Below the pieces are notes generated by a model. The model ran no database searches, was not told the DNA's origin, and saw nothing but the letters and a program-made list of their open reading frames with translations. Shown here one piece after another: positions 37,484 through 47,148 of a DNA stretch of 64,000 nt; the first letter of the stretch is position 1, and every line of letters begins with the position of its first letter. A program made the position numbers and the translations under genes. This stretch comes from Saccharomycopsis crataegensis (lineage: Eukaryota; Ascomycota; Saccharomycetes; Ascoideales; Saccharomycopsidaceae). Location of the stretch: assembly GCF_037102585.1 (NCBI RefSeq), contig NW_027043830.1, forward strand, positions 620,001-684,000, given 5' to 3'.

Positions 37484-37728
37484 TTCATATTCTTAGCTCT
37501 CTATATTATGTCGCTGCTCTTTTTTTTGTGTGTTCAATTCCTTTTTGCTTAATTTTTTTCTGTTCTTGTTACTACTTGTTTAACCACTGTATTTGTACAA
37601 GAACCAAGCTTTTACATTCTGTTATTTTCTTTTTTTTTTTTGTGCCATTTTCATGCAACGTTTTCTTACAAATTTTAATAAAAGCTCATCCTTCATTTCG
37701 ATAATATTTTATATTTCTCATTGTACTT

Positions 37729-38652
37729 CTAAACTCTTGAAGGTATTCCTTGCAGCAAAATATTATCAACTATAATCTCAAAAACTGGCTTTATCGAGCT
37801 TTCCTTATATTGGTCAACTAAGCTTTCTTTATGTTTCTTTTCCTGGTTTTTCTCCTCCCGGTCCTTATCCAGCTGCTTATCAGATATTGACAATCTTTCA
37901 AGCTCCGGCAACTCATTTTTGCTATCCATATTATTATTCTCGATCATTTCCACAAAAGTTGGGTCTATCGGTAGATTCCCCAAATAGTTTATCTGGTGTT
38001 GATCCGCTAATATTTTCCCGCCCCCAGAACTGAAAATGTTTGTGCATTCCGCACAATAAGGACAAATAAACCCACTCATATTCTCCACAATTCCCAAAAT
38101 CTTGAATCGGACTTTATGACAAAAGTTCATCTCTTTTTTGACATCATTGACAGAAACCGCTTGAGGAGTGGTGACCAACACCGCACCGTCAGGGTTCGCT
38201 AATCGCAATTGCTCAGCAATGGAAATATGTTCATCTGAAGTGCCTGGCGGGGTATCAATGATCAAATAATCCAAATCTTTGGGCCAGATCACATTGGAAA
38301 TGAATTGATTAATCATCGAGGTCTTTTTTGGCCCACGCCACGCCACACTGCTGCCTCTATCACCAATCAAGAATCCTAGGGATACCACAGATAGTCGTTC
38401 ATCATTGTCAACATATACAGGGATCCATCCTCTTTCAGATTGGAACATCAGCTTGCCTTCGAGACCAAACATTCTCGGTATCGACGGCCCAGTCAAATCA
38501 ATATCTAGCACCCCAACTTTGAACCCTTTGATCACCAAACTGAGGGCAAGCTGTGTCGTTACTGATGATTTCCCTACCCCGCCTTTACCAGAAAGAACTA
38601 GCACAATATGCTTGATATGAGCTAAGGATTTCGGTGCTTCAAGCTCGCTCAT
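37729..38652 (-). CDS. CFD1: Cfd1, cytosolic Fe-S cluster scaffold P-loop ATPase
   Basis: Cfd1 with Nbp35 forms the cytosolic Fe-S assembly scaffold that builds [4Fe-4S] clusters for nuclear and cytosolic targets. From the ATG at 38652 (MSELEAPKSLAHIKHIVLVL) the protein is 307 aa; in-frame ATGs at 38691 and 38697 would add 13-15 residues, but the family start fits 38652. Present are the deviant Walker A GKGGVGKSSVTTQLA, the switch-like DIDLTGPSIPRMFG, DYLIIDTPPGTSDEH, and the cluster ligands CPYCAEC. It lacks the N-terminal ferredoxin-like Cys motif of Nbp35, so it is Cfd1. A Lys/Glu-rich stretch precedes the C-terminus. At 38449-38451 CTG lies at a position that is Ser in S. cerevisiae Cfd1 (recalled). 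Confidence 0.94.
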   Translation of the reverse strand: MSELEAPKSLAHIKHIVLVLSGKGGVGKSSVTTQLALSLVIKGFKVGVLDIDLTGPSIPRMFGLEGKLMFQSERGWIPVYVDNDERLSVVSLGFLIGDRGSSVAWRGPKKTSMINQFISNVIWPKDLDYLIIDTPPGTSDEHISIAEQLRLANPDGAVLVTTPQAVSVNDVKKEMNFCHKVRFKILGIVENMSGFICPYCAECTNIFSSGGGKILADQHQINYLGNLPIDPTFVEMIENNNMDSKNELPELERLSISDKQLDKDREEKNQEKKHKESLVDQYKESSIKPVFEIIVDNILLQGIPSRV

Positions 38653-38821
38653 GTTCGATGTGTTATTTATTGATGTTGTGATTATATTCATATCCATAGA
38701 TAGAGAGATGAGATGGAATTTGTCAGCTGTAAAAAAAAAACTCTGCGGCTTTGACCCACACATATGGTACACAAAATTTACACACGATCAGCCATCTAGT
38801 TGTTGGATATTTATTTGCAAT

Positions 38822-38843
38822 CTCTCTCTCTATATATATATAT
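38822..38843. repeat. (TC)n(TA)n microsatellite
   Basis: A short CT-repeat runs directly into TA dinucleotides just 3' of the mitochondrial membrane protein gene and upstream of CFD1. Likely length-variable. Confidence 0.75.
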
Positions 38844-38854
38844 AAGTAAAGCCT

Positions 38855-40213
38855 TCATCTATTAACATGATATTTTTGTAAAATCTTGATCTCAGCAGGA
38901 TCCTGATCAGGTTCTACCCATTCGAATTTCTCACCATTGGTGACCCAATATTCTTGGAACAATAATTCTTGTTCAGTAAAGTCATCAATCTTCATCTTCT
39001 TTCTGGCAAACCTGTCTCTGAAGAAGCGAAGTAATTTAGCCTTTTCCTCAAGAATATGTTGGTTCTTGTGACTATCATCAATGATTGATTCGTCATCAAA
39101 AGTTAGCACTTCTTTGGTAGTTTTCACTTCGTTATTCTCACCAGAATAATCTTGTAACGACTGATTTATTGGCTCTATAATAGCTTCAGGACTCTTGATA
39201 CGATTGCCGCCGATCAAATAAAAGTTGTCCATGTTCAAATCATAAAGTTCTTCGTATTGAATGAAGACTCTATCGTACATGGATAATTCCTTATGGTGCA
39301 AGAATTTATGCCACAAATTGGCCCCAGGGCCCCATTTAATTCTGGTGGTCTTATTATTGTACAAACCCAAAGTGGCAAGCACCCCCAAGAAACTCACATT
39401 GAATAAGTAACTACCAAGCATATACGAAATCTTCATCGATGGGCTATCGGTGAGCCCTGAAAGCCCCGTGAAAAATGAATCAAATAACGTAGTTGTCGCC
39501 AATTCCACCCCGATGAAACCACCAATGTAGCGGGGAATATATTTGCTAAACACATTGTGCTTAAGAGTATTGACATATTTCTTACCACCCACCGTCTCAT
39601 CGATTAAATTCACAGCGACTTGGAAACTCTCCACGGGACTCAGTTTAGTGTTATTCAAAATCACACGGGTCGCCACCTTCACAGAATTCTCACTAACCAA
39701 CATTCTATCACTTTGTTTTGTAGAATTCACTCTGGTCATCTCATTGATCCCGGTAATCAAACGGTATACCCGCTTTGCATCGGGAAGGGGTTGGGTAAGA
39801 AGATACGACTTCACAATATTTTCATTATTGGCCATGATCAACTGCCTTATTTTATCATTGTCATTCTCAAGTAGGAATTTTTGCAAAGAATCTTCTTCGC
39901 CTTCATTTGACCCATTTTTCAATTGTAACTCCCTGCTGGCCTTGATACCACGAATCACCAAATCTTCTAGAGTTTCGCTCACCTTTTCAAGTGGGATATT
40001 ATTAACAAACTCTCTTTCGGAGATCTTATTTAAATCATTTGCGATACTAGATCTGTTGATCTGTTTAAATAGTGAATGATATTTGTCAGTGTCGGTTGTG
40101 GATAATGATCTTTGAAATCTTATGCTGATGGGCTGTAGACGAGTTGTCAGCATTTTCTGGGCCTGCGAGCCATTCAAAAGAGGACGGCTTTTGATGACTA
40201 CTCTTCTTAACAT
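38855..40213 (-). CDS. Mitochondrial two-span membrane protein, unidentified
   Basis: From the ATG at 40213 the protein is 452 aa. It begins with a classical presequence (MLRRVVIKSRPLLNGSQAQK, then ISIRFQRSLSTTD, with an Arg near the likely cleavage site), followed by a helical region with no low complexity, two hydrophobic spans at about residues 235-300 (GGFIGVELATTTLFDSFF and GSYLFNVSFLGVLATLGL) and an acidic/charged helical C-terminal half. This fits an inner-membrane protein with a large matrix or intermembrane-space domain. The frame is open upstream to 40384, but that part (Ser/Thr/Lys/Glu-rich) would precede the presequence and hide it, so I prefer 40213. I do not recognise the family. 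Confidence 0.8.
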   Translation of the reverse strand: MLRRVVIKSRPLLNGSQAQKMLTTRLQPISIRFQRSLSTTDTDKYHSLFKQINRSSIANDLNKISEREFVNNIPLEKVSETLEDLVIRGIKASRELQLKNGSNEGEEDSLQKFLLENDNDKIRQLIMANNENIVKSYLLTQPLPDAKRVYRLITGINEMTRVNSTKQSDRMLVSENSVKVATRVILNNTKLSPVESFQVAVNLIDETVGGKKYVNTLKHNVFSKYIPRYIGGFIGVELATTTLFDSFFTGLSGLTDSPSMKISYMLGSYLFNVSFLGVLATLGLYNNKTTRIKWGPGANLWHKFLHHKELSMYDRVFIQYEELYDLNMDNFYLIGGNRIKSPEAIIEPINQSLQDYSGENNEVKTTKEVLTFDDESIIDDSHKNQHILEEKAKLLRFFRDRFARKKMKIDDFTEQELLFQEYWVTNGEKFEWVEPDQDPAEIKILQKYHVNR

Positions 40214-40974
40214 GGTTATATTCCTAATAATTTGAAGGTCAGGATCATCAATAAAACTTCGGATATATCTCTCACTGAGATTTTTTGGCAGCGTTTCGGT
40301 ATTTTTTTTTTCCTCTCTATCTTCTTCCAGCATGTGACACTCCTGCCCTGTACTAGTCGTACTTGTACACTTTTTGCTAACCACACCCTAGAGTGTCAAT
40401 AGCTATAACACCATTACTCCTAACCCATACTTTTCGTACTTTCTATTTATTTTACTTATTCTACTATTATTATCTCTCTACTATTTTCAGAGAGAACATT
40501 TTATTCAATTATTATATTTTACTACGTTGTTAACTTTATTAAGTTATTGTTTGTATTAATCCAGAATTATCTTAAATCCGATATTCTTACACACTATCCG
40601 CCGCTACCACCGACCGGATAGATCGTACCCTACTACAAGCCATAATCGCGCGAAGTCGACAATAACAGCCCATTTGGAATTTGTGTTAAGCTCATTTTCA
40701 ACATTTATGCAAGCTTCACCTGACAGAATTGCAACTTCTTGGATGTGATGGGCTTTATGATACAGCGAGGAACTTTTGGAAGACATGGCAATAAAATAAA
40801 GACTAATAAAGTATTTGAAATGTAGGTATCAAGAAAAATAATAGTTGTTACCGAATATATAATTCAAAGCAAAGAAGATTCAAAAAACAAAAAAAAAAAA
40901 CAAAAAAAAACCAAATCAAAGAAAAATCCACCAGCACCTACCTGCAAAAGAAAGAGAGACCCTGATTAATAAAT
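40214..40974. other. Interval between the mitochondrial gene and MIOX gene 1, with a small ORF
   Basis: 760 bp. An ATG-initiated 60-codon minus-strand ORF at 40604-40786 (MSSKSSSLYHKAHHIQEVAI…) has balanced composition and a hydrophobic end (VDFARLWLVVGYDL), but no recognisable family; it could be real or chance. The rest is AT-rich with A-tracts at 40886-40910. Confidence 0.4.
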
Positions 40975-41910
40975 TCACCATTCAATAATCTCTTTTGGAA
41001 AGTATTCAGTAATGAGGCCTTTATAATATTCTGTTATGTTATCAATTTCATAAACCTCATCAGACTTAGAGTATAAATCGTAAGGATTAAATGCCTTCAC
41101 GGCCTCCAACATTTTCTTGTCATGATCATTCATCAAATACTGATACTCATTCTCTCTATGGATTGGGTAGCAAGAGTGGTATCTCAACATTGCCAAACCC
41201 TCTTTTGGAATTGTCGATTGTTTGACACAGATCTTGTAAATGTATTCATCATGGCCCCAGCACAACATCACGTTATCCAAACCAATTCCCGGTCGATATA
41301 TTCCGTACTTCGTATTATAAGTTGGATTTTCATTGTCTGGGTTGGCTTTGAAAGTGTCTGGATAAACACATTTTTCAGAGAAAGCACAACCAACCGGGAA
41401 AGTATCACCAACAACATCCCATTGGCCTTCTGCTTCAAAGAAATAGAGCAACTTGCCTAAGTCATGAATCAACCCCACTAGTTGCATCCATCTTGCCTTA
41501 CCATCCTTTCTAATAGCTTCAGCTGTTTGTAGAGCATGATCAATCTGTGACAACTCTGTATCTGGATCTGACTGATCAATCAAGGTGTTCAATTTCATTA
41601 AAGCGTCCCAAACTGTCATTCTCGCTCTCAATTGGGAATGAAATCTCCATCTTGCCTTCAAATTATAGGCAACTGTTTGCTTCCTATGCTGCTCTTTATA
41701 AAAATTCTTTACTCTTTCACTGGCCCCATCGTAGTTTCTGAATAGGTTTTTATTTTTGAATTGAGATTCAAGCAACCGATTTTCATTTGCATTGCTTTGA
41801 TCTTTAGCGATATTAATGTTCTTTACATCGTTATCAATTTGTTCAAGCAATTGACCAGAATTGGTGTGTATAAAATTGGCAGTATTATGAATTGTTTCAG
41901 TCATTTCCAT
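40975..41910 (-). CDS. myo-Inositol oxygenase (MIOX), paralogue 1
   Basis: Mixed-valent di-iron enzyme that cleaves myo-inositol with O2 to D-glucuronate, entry of the glucuronate route. From the first ATG (41910; upstream codons to 41937 begin with TTG) the protein is 311 aa. All six iron ligands of the mouse enzyme (H98, H123, D124, H194, H220, D253) have counterparts: His in IDHALQTAEAIRKDG, His-Asp in LVGLIHDLGKLLYFF, His in CWGHDEYIYK, His in LRYHSCYPIHREN and Asp in FNPYDLYSKSDEV. Substrate-binding Asp and Lys residues (DPDTELSQ, Gly-Lys, Tyr-Ser-Lys) are also there. It is close to the second copy at 45715, in the opposite direction; the enzyme is absent from S. cerevisiae. Confidence 0.95.
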   Translation of the reverse strand: MEMTETIHNTANFIHTNSGQLLEQIDNDVKNINIAKDQSNANENRLLESQFKNKNLFRNYDGASERVKNFYKEQHRKQTVAYNLKARWRFHSQLRARMTVWDALMKLNTLIDQSDPDTELSQIDHALQTAEAIRKDGKARWMQLVGLIHDLGKLLYFFEAEGQWDVVGDTFPVGCAFSEKCVYPDTFKANPDNENPTYNTKYGIYRPGIGLDNVMLCWGHDEYIYKICVKQSTIPKEGLAMLRYHSCYPIHRENEYQYLMNDHDKKMLEAVKAFNPYDLYSKSDEVYEIDNITEYYKGLITEYFPKEIIEW

Positions 41911-43301
41911 TGAAAATGATAGAAAAGAATTATCCAAGATTTCAGGATTATACGAAAAATTGTTTAATGAGAGGAAAAAATTGAAATAAGAAGGATAATC
42001 AAATATTTAGAGACTTTCAATAATATTTGCGGCAGCTCAAGTTATCACAATCTATTAAATAGAAAATTAATACGAAAATATAGAAAGTTGATTATTAATT
42101 GGAAAATGATAGAGAATTTCTTTTGATATTTATATTAGGGGCCATTTCCGGGTCATACAGACCCTCGGATGTGGGAGTCCGTGGGGTAAAAAGATAAACT
42201 CTTTTTTTTTTATTAACATAGGAAGGTTTTCGGAATATATAGCAACAAATGGAACTCGCTCCCATTTGTGATTAGAATCAGAGGTAATTTTATATCTTTG
42301 GGTGACTTCTGTTATCAATTCGTTTGGAAGCTTTCCAATGTGCCTTAAAGCTCTGGCTTCACTGTGCATCATCATAAAAAAAAAAGGTTTGTATAGCAGT
42401 GCTATTGGTTTCGATTATCAGATATTGCAAAGTATAGATCTATGTGCCTAAGCCACAACTTGGCCTGAAAGTGCCGATAACTATAAAGGAATTCATTTTT
42501 TTTATATATTTATGACTTCTTGATGTGCAAGTGATACACAATTAACTAGTTATCAAAGACTTTTTTTTCTCATTAACCTTAAACATTTGGGCATTTGCTC
42601 AGACTGAATCATGAATGTGCTCTTAATCTTTGACAAGCTTTCCCGAAATATTACTCTAGTTGAGCCCTTATCCATCAAAGACAAAAAAAAATCCATTTTC
42701 CGTTTATATTAATATATTCAAATTTGAGCTCCAAAAAAAAAAAAACAGGTCAGTTAACTTTGCTTCATAGTTAGTTTGATGGTTTACCTGTTAACAATAT
42801 TATTGCCAATTCTAACTTGTATTTTGATTTTTGCATTGTGCTAATCAGGGTTATTGACAATTTCAAGTTTTCAACAGAACAAGAAGCATCTAAAATGGCT
42901 AGCCAGTCTACTAGAGATCACCTACATGAGTGTGCAATACTCCTTAAGTTGAAATCATTAAAATATTTGGAAACTTTTTAATAACTAAACTGCTACATCT
43001 TTCAATGATCCGGGTGAAAGCCAACCCAGAATATTCTTCTCAAGGGTATTACACTCTTTTATACTAATATATTACTATATTGGGACATTTATCAATGTAT
43101 GAACATGTAAAATCAGCACTTTTTAGTGACACCAAAAAAACCGAAGAAGCATGCAATAGCTAGAACCTTATTTGAGATTCACTGGATTATATACAAGAAA
43201 TATCAACGCACGCTGCATAAGAATGTACAAAACTCACAGGATTTGACACCAAAGTACCAGAATTTCATGCAAGTATCACACATTTTTTAAACGTCGGTTT
43301 C
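41911..43301. other. Gene-poor interval upstream of MIOX 1, with one possible small ORF
   Basis: Extremely AT-rich. At 42130-42375 (minus) an ATG-initiated 81-codon frame has protein-like composition (ALRHIGKLPNELITEVTQRY, then KWERVPFVAIYSENLP) but no family is evident; it may be a relic. The remainder shows no gene, only A/T tracts. Confidence 0.4.
42130..42375 (-). CDS. Possible small ORF or gene relic, unidentified
   Basis: 81 codons from three consecutive ATGs after a short A-tract. The reading is charged and non-repetitive in its first 60 residues, ending in a Pro/Arg-rich tail. It sits about 220 bp upstream of MIOX paralogue 1 and would be transcribed in the same direction. No domain, signal or homologue is recognised; a fragment of a decayed gene is as likely as a gene. 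Confidence 0.25.
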   Translation of the reverse strand: MMMHSEARALRHIGKLPNELITEVTQRYKITSDSNHKWERVPFVAIYSENLPMLIKKKEFIFLPHGLPHPRVCMTRKWPLI

Positions 43302-43607
43302 TGTCAGCATACTGAGTAGTATACTAGGGTAGTGTGCCACATGGCAGTGGTGATTAGCAGACCTAGATGGACCGGCCAGGAGGCTCCGGAGTGTCTGGAT
43401 TATGGTACGGATGCGGTAATCCAGACTACATAGTCTTGAGTATAAATACTATCCTCTGAATACACATAGGCTTCAAGGAGAGAAGGAGGCCGTCAATGAG
43501 GTATCTGGATAGAGTAACATACTTAGAATAACTAAAACCCTTTTTACCCCTGGTCTGCACCCCCATCCTGCAACTATGTAAGTTGATGCTCCATCCGGAT
43601 ACTGGCA
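43302..43607 (+). mobile_element. Solo LTR of a retrotransposon, 5-bp target duplication
   Basis: A 306-bp element begins TGTCAG and ends CTGGCA, so the tips are nearly perfect inverted repeats with TG…CA ends. It is flanked on both sides by GTTTC (43297-43301 and 43608-43612), the 5-bp duplication typical of Ty-type integrases. Internally it is GC-richer than its surroundings and carries a TATA box (GAGTATAAATAC near 43438), which gives the + orientation. No coding part is attached, so it is a solo LTR left by recombination. Its family cannot be named and no second copy was noticed in this window. Confidence 0.65.
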
Positions 43608-43612
43608 GTTTC

Positions 43613-45714
43613 TTTGATATCAAGTCTGTCGCCATTATGTATCAGCCACAAAGGCCATATTGTATCACCTTGTTGATGAACCTTTGGATTTGTGGTGCTT
43701 GAGCTTGTGCCTGCAAAAAGCCCAACATGTATCCTTGACATGCATAACTTATAGTAGAAACACACAAGTAGCACAGGAACAAGATATGAAGGGTAAAGGA
43801 AACAAGTTGAAAGAAAAAGATTTGATGAAGAGACAAAAATTATTCAATTTATGGACTAAAATTTTGGTGAACGAAGTATTGAATACTAGGGTTGTGGGAC
43901 CCTTTCCTATTCTTACATTGGAAGTGAAAGACTTTGTATAGTGCGAAAAAAAATGCAGTAGAGATTTATTGATGGTCTTCATTCACTTTTTGTAGTACTA
44001 CAATTCCTATTAACTACTATTCAATTGAACTTATTAATTTCATATGTTTTCTTTGAAATTGCATGGTTGCTGCTAATGGTTATTTTTTTCATCACTGGTT
44101 CCGTATCCTTGATATTTTAAATAAAATACGTAACTTAAGAGTTTTAGGCATGCAATACAACTTTAATAGAATTCATTAAAGCCATTTGTTTTGTTTGCTT
44201 ATCCTTGTGGGCTATGCTTTTTTAGACCATTAAGTATCCAATGATATAAACCTATGAGATTGTCGTTACTACTGTAATTTGTTGCTATCAACTATCACTT
44301 TATTTGTGGATTGACTTGCATAGCTCCAAACCTATGAAACTTGCATATGACAGTCCATTATATCAATAATAATATTCCCCTTATTCGTCCTTTATTAAAA
44401 ATTATTCTGTTGTATTGACACACTTCCTTTGACTCATTGCTTATTAATGTTTTTTTTTTCTTGCCGTGGGACATAATATAATGTGAGGAGAAGATCAGCC
44501 CAGCGGGAATAATTCCGGTTAACCACTAATGAACCATGGATGTATTAAGCTATCCATAACTAAAAATTGGCTTACTTTCACGATTTCGATTTACATGTCT
44601 CATAGTGTCTTGAAAAGCCATAGGAGGTAATTTTTGGGCTGTAGAGCCTATTTGAGATTAACTTGTAGCTTCGAAGATTGAAAAGTGAATTTCATGATGT
44701 AGCTATTCGCACATATTTTCGAAAGAGAAACATAAACTCAGTAACCATCAGCATATATTTAATTCACCATAAACTTTCTTTTTTTTTTGTAATTGGTGGA
44801 TAAATGCATTAATGTCTGCAGCAAACCAGTACATATCTTTTTGAATAGGAAGTGGGGATCAATTTCATCGGATGGTTAATTAATGAGACATCATTCAAAT
44901 AAGCACATAACTTATTTAAAATATCTATTCATTTTTGGCACGAGAGAAATATTGATACAAATCCACTTTCTTTTGAAAATTTATTGAAATTGTAACTAAC
45001 ATAAATAAGAATCTGGGAATATTTCATAAAACCTTCACTGATTATTATGACGCTCGTTATTACTCACAGGTGAACAAATCTTTAAGTTAAAGAGGCTTCA
45101 TCAAAAATGAATCCATTCCCAATGATATTGATTAGCCTCAAGATACTATGAAATACTGAGACAAGGAATGCTATGTACCTTCATATTTCTAGTGGAAAAT
45201 TATAATTATTAAATAACTTATTCTTACGAATACAATGGAAATTAGACTGTCTAATGGTAGAATTGCACTCACTAATAATTAGCCCTCCATCAATATTGTT
45301 GACGATATTACTCATTTTTTTCTATCCCTTTGCCATTGGCATGAATAAAGAATGGAAACGCTGTATTTTTTACCAACTTATTAGCTGCCTCTATTACACA
45401 TATGCATGCTGTAGGATTCGCTCCCACCAATAGACTTTGATTAAAACCATAGAAAGCAGTGCAATAAACAGAGAGCCACGCCGCATCCAAGGCTATACCA
45501 ATATCATGCTAATGTCATATAATCATTTCAATGAACCGTTTTTTTTTTAAAAAAAAAAGCATAGTTTTGGAGAATCCCGGTGTTCTGCTCCTGTAGCTGG
45601 TGCAGGAAAAACTGCAAAAAAATAAAAAAAAAAAATCACAAAAGAAAAAAATTAAGAGGAAAATCAGCACTATTATCGCGGATTGGTATACTTTATAATT
45701 GTTTACAATAATGA
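43613..45714. other. Gene desert between the solo LTR and MIOX 2
   Basis: 2.1 kb of AT-rich DNA. Non-ATG frames at 43660-43941 (+) and 45308-45490 (-) read partly protein-like (for example DAAWLSVYCTAFYGFNQSLL) and may be decayed gene pieces. Nothing else is recognisable until the A-rich leader of MIOX 2. Confidence 0.4.
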
Positions 45715-46872
45715 ATGATGACTGGTGGTACTTCAGCTGAAGGAAAGCTCATCCATACCTTCCAGGGCCATATTTTAGAAAAGTTAGATGAAGATATCCA
45801 GACAGTCAATGCAATAAAATCGAAGCTTTTGAATGAAGCTACCGATCCTGCGGCCAAAAGTGCTCCCTCGCCAGCACCACCATCATCATCCTTCAAATCT
45901 CCATTATCGAACGAAAATAAGGGAGCTTCGTTGCTAGAGGATGGACCATTAGACTCTCTGAAAAACGAGGTGGCGCTGGACTCCAAAAATCCATTAAAAG
46001 ATTCCAATAACAACAGACAGGTGATGTTGGAAGATTCATCTTCCCCCAACGAAAGAAACTGGGATGCAAACGATACCATATCAAATAATGTGGACAAGTC
46101 CAGTTTTAGAAATTATATCATTGCATGTGATAGAGTGAAGGCATTTTACAAGGAACAACATCATAAACAAACCTTTGCTTATAATATCCAAGCGAGAATA
46201 AACTTCAAAACCAAGGTACGAGCCAGACTTACCATTTGGGATGCTTTGGTGAAATTGAATAATCTCATAGACAAAAGTGACCCAGACACAGAATTATCGC
46301 AAATCGATCATGCAATACAAACGGCAGAAGCAATTCGTAGAGATAGAAAGCCAAGATGGATGCAGTTGGTGGGTTTAATTCATGACTTGGGTAAGCTACT
46401 ATACTTTTTCGATGCGAAAGGTCAATGGGATGTGGTAGGTGATACTTTCCCTATTGGATGCGGGTTCTCTAAAAGGATCATTTTCCATGAATTTTTCAAA
46501 GATAATCCAGATTCTTACCATCCGATCTACAAGACAAAATATGGCATTTATTCACCTCATTGTGGGCTCGATAATGTTATGTTAAGTTGGGGACATGATG
46601 AATATATGTACCATATAGCCAAATTGCATTCAACTTTACCTAAAGAGGGGCTTGCCATGATAAGATATCATTCATGCTATCCTATCCATCGTGAGAATGG
46701 CTATGAACATTTGATGAATGAAGATGATAAAAAAATGATTGCTGCGGTTAAGGCTTTCAACCCCTATGATTTGTACTCTAAGTCAAAAGATGTTTATAAA
46801 GTTGAAGAGCTAGAGCCCTATTACCTTGGATTAATTGATGAATTTTTTCCCAACAAGACGGTGGAATTTTAA
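45715..46872 (+). CDS. myo-Inositol oxygenase (MIOX), paralogue 2, with N-terminal insertion
   Basis: Second di-iron inositol oxygenase, 385 aa, divergent to paralogue 1. The catalytic part keeps every ligand: IDHAIQTAEAIRRDR, LVGLIHDLGKLLYFFDAKGQ, SWGHDEYMYH, IRYHSCYPIHREN and FNPYDLYSKSKDV. Compared with paralogue 1 it carries about 65 extra residues near positions 40-115, Ser/Ala/Asn-rich and apparently disordered, between a shared N-terminal segment (HILEKLDEDI) and the shared FRNY…RVK.FYKEQH helix. By eye the catalytic regions are about three-quarters identical, so the duplication is not recent. Both copies look intact. Start is the first of two adjacent in-frame ATGs; an out-of-frame ATG sits 4 nt earlier at 45711 and might dampen initiation. 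Confidence 0.95.
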   Translation: MMTGGTSAEGKLIHTFQGHILEKLDEDIQTVNAIKSKLLNEATDPAAKSAPSPAPPSSSFKSPLSNENKGASLLEDGPLDSLKNEVALDSKNPLKDSNNNRQVMLEDSSSPNERNWDANDTISNNVDKSSFRNYIIACDRVKAFYKEQHHKQTFAYNIQARINFKTKVRARLTIWDALVKLNNLIDKSDPDTELSQIDHAIQTAEAIRRDRKPRWMQLVGLIHDLGKLLYFFDAKGQWDVVGDTFPIGCGFSKRIIFHEFFKDNPDSYHPIYKTKYGIYSPHCGLDNVMLSWGHDEYMYHIAKLHSTLPKEGLAMIRYHSCYPIHRENGYEHLMNEDDKKMIAAVKAFNPYDLYSKSKDVYKVEELEPYYLGLIDEFFPNKTVEF

Positions 46873-47148
46873 TGTCATCAATAATTTGTATATTAGCTAT
46901 ATTATAATCATATGTGTTATTATTAAAATGTAAAATTTCTTCTACGTAGAGATATAAATCTATTTTTTAAACATGTAATAAATATAAAACTATGAAATGA
47001 CTAAAAAAATATCCAGAAAAATCTAAAACAAATCATGAAGCTGTCCAAGTAAAACAAATCCCAGTGTAAGGGACTAAAATAACAACGAAAGATAAAATGA
47101 ATGAGATGACAAAGCGTCAAATAAGGCAGAATATGTATAGTTGACTCA

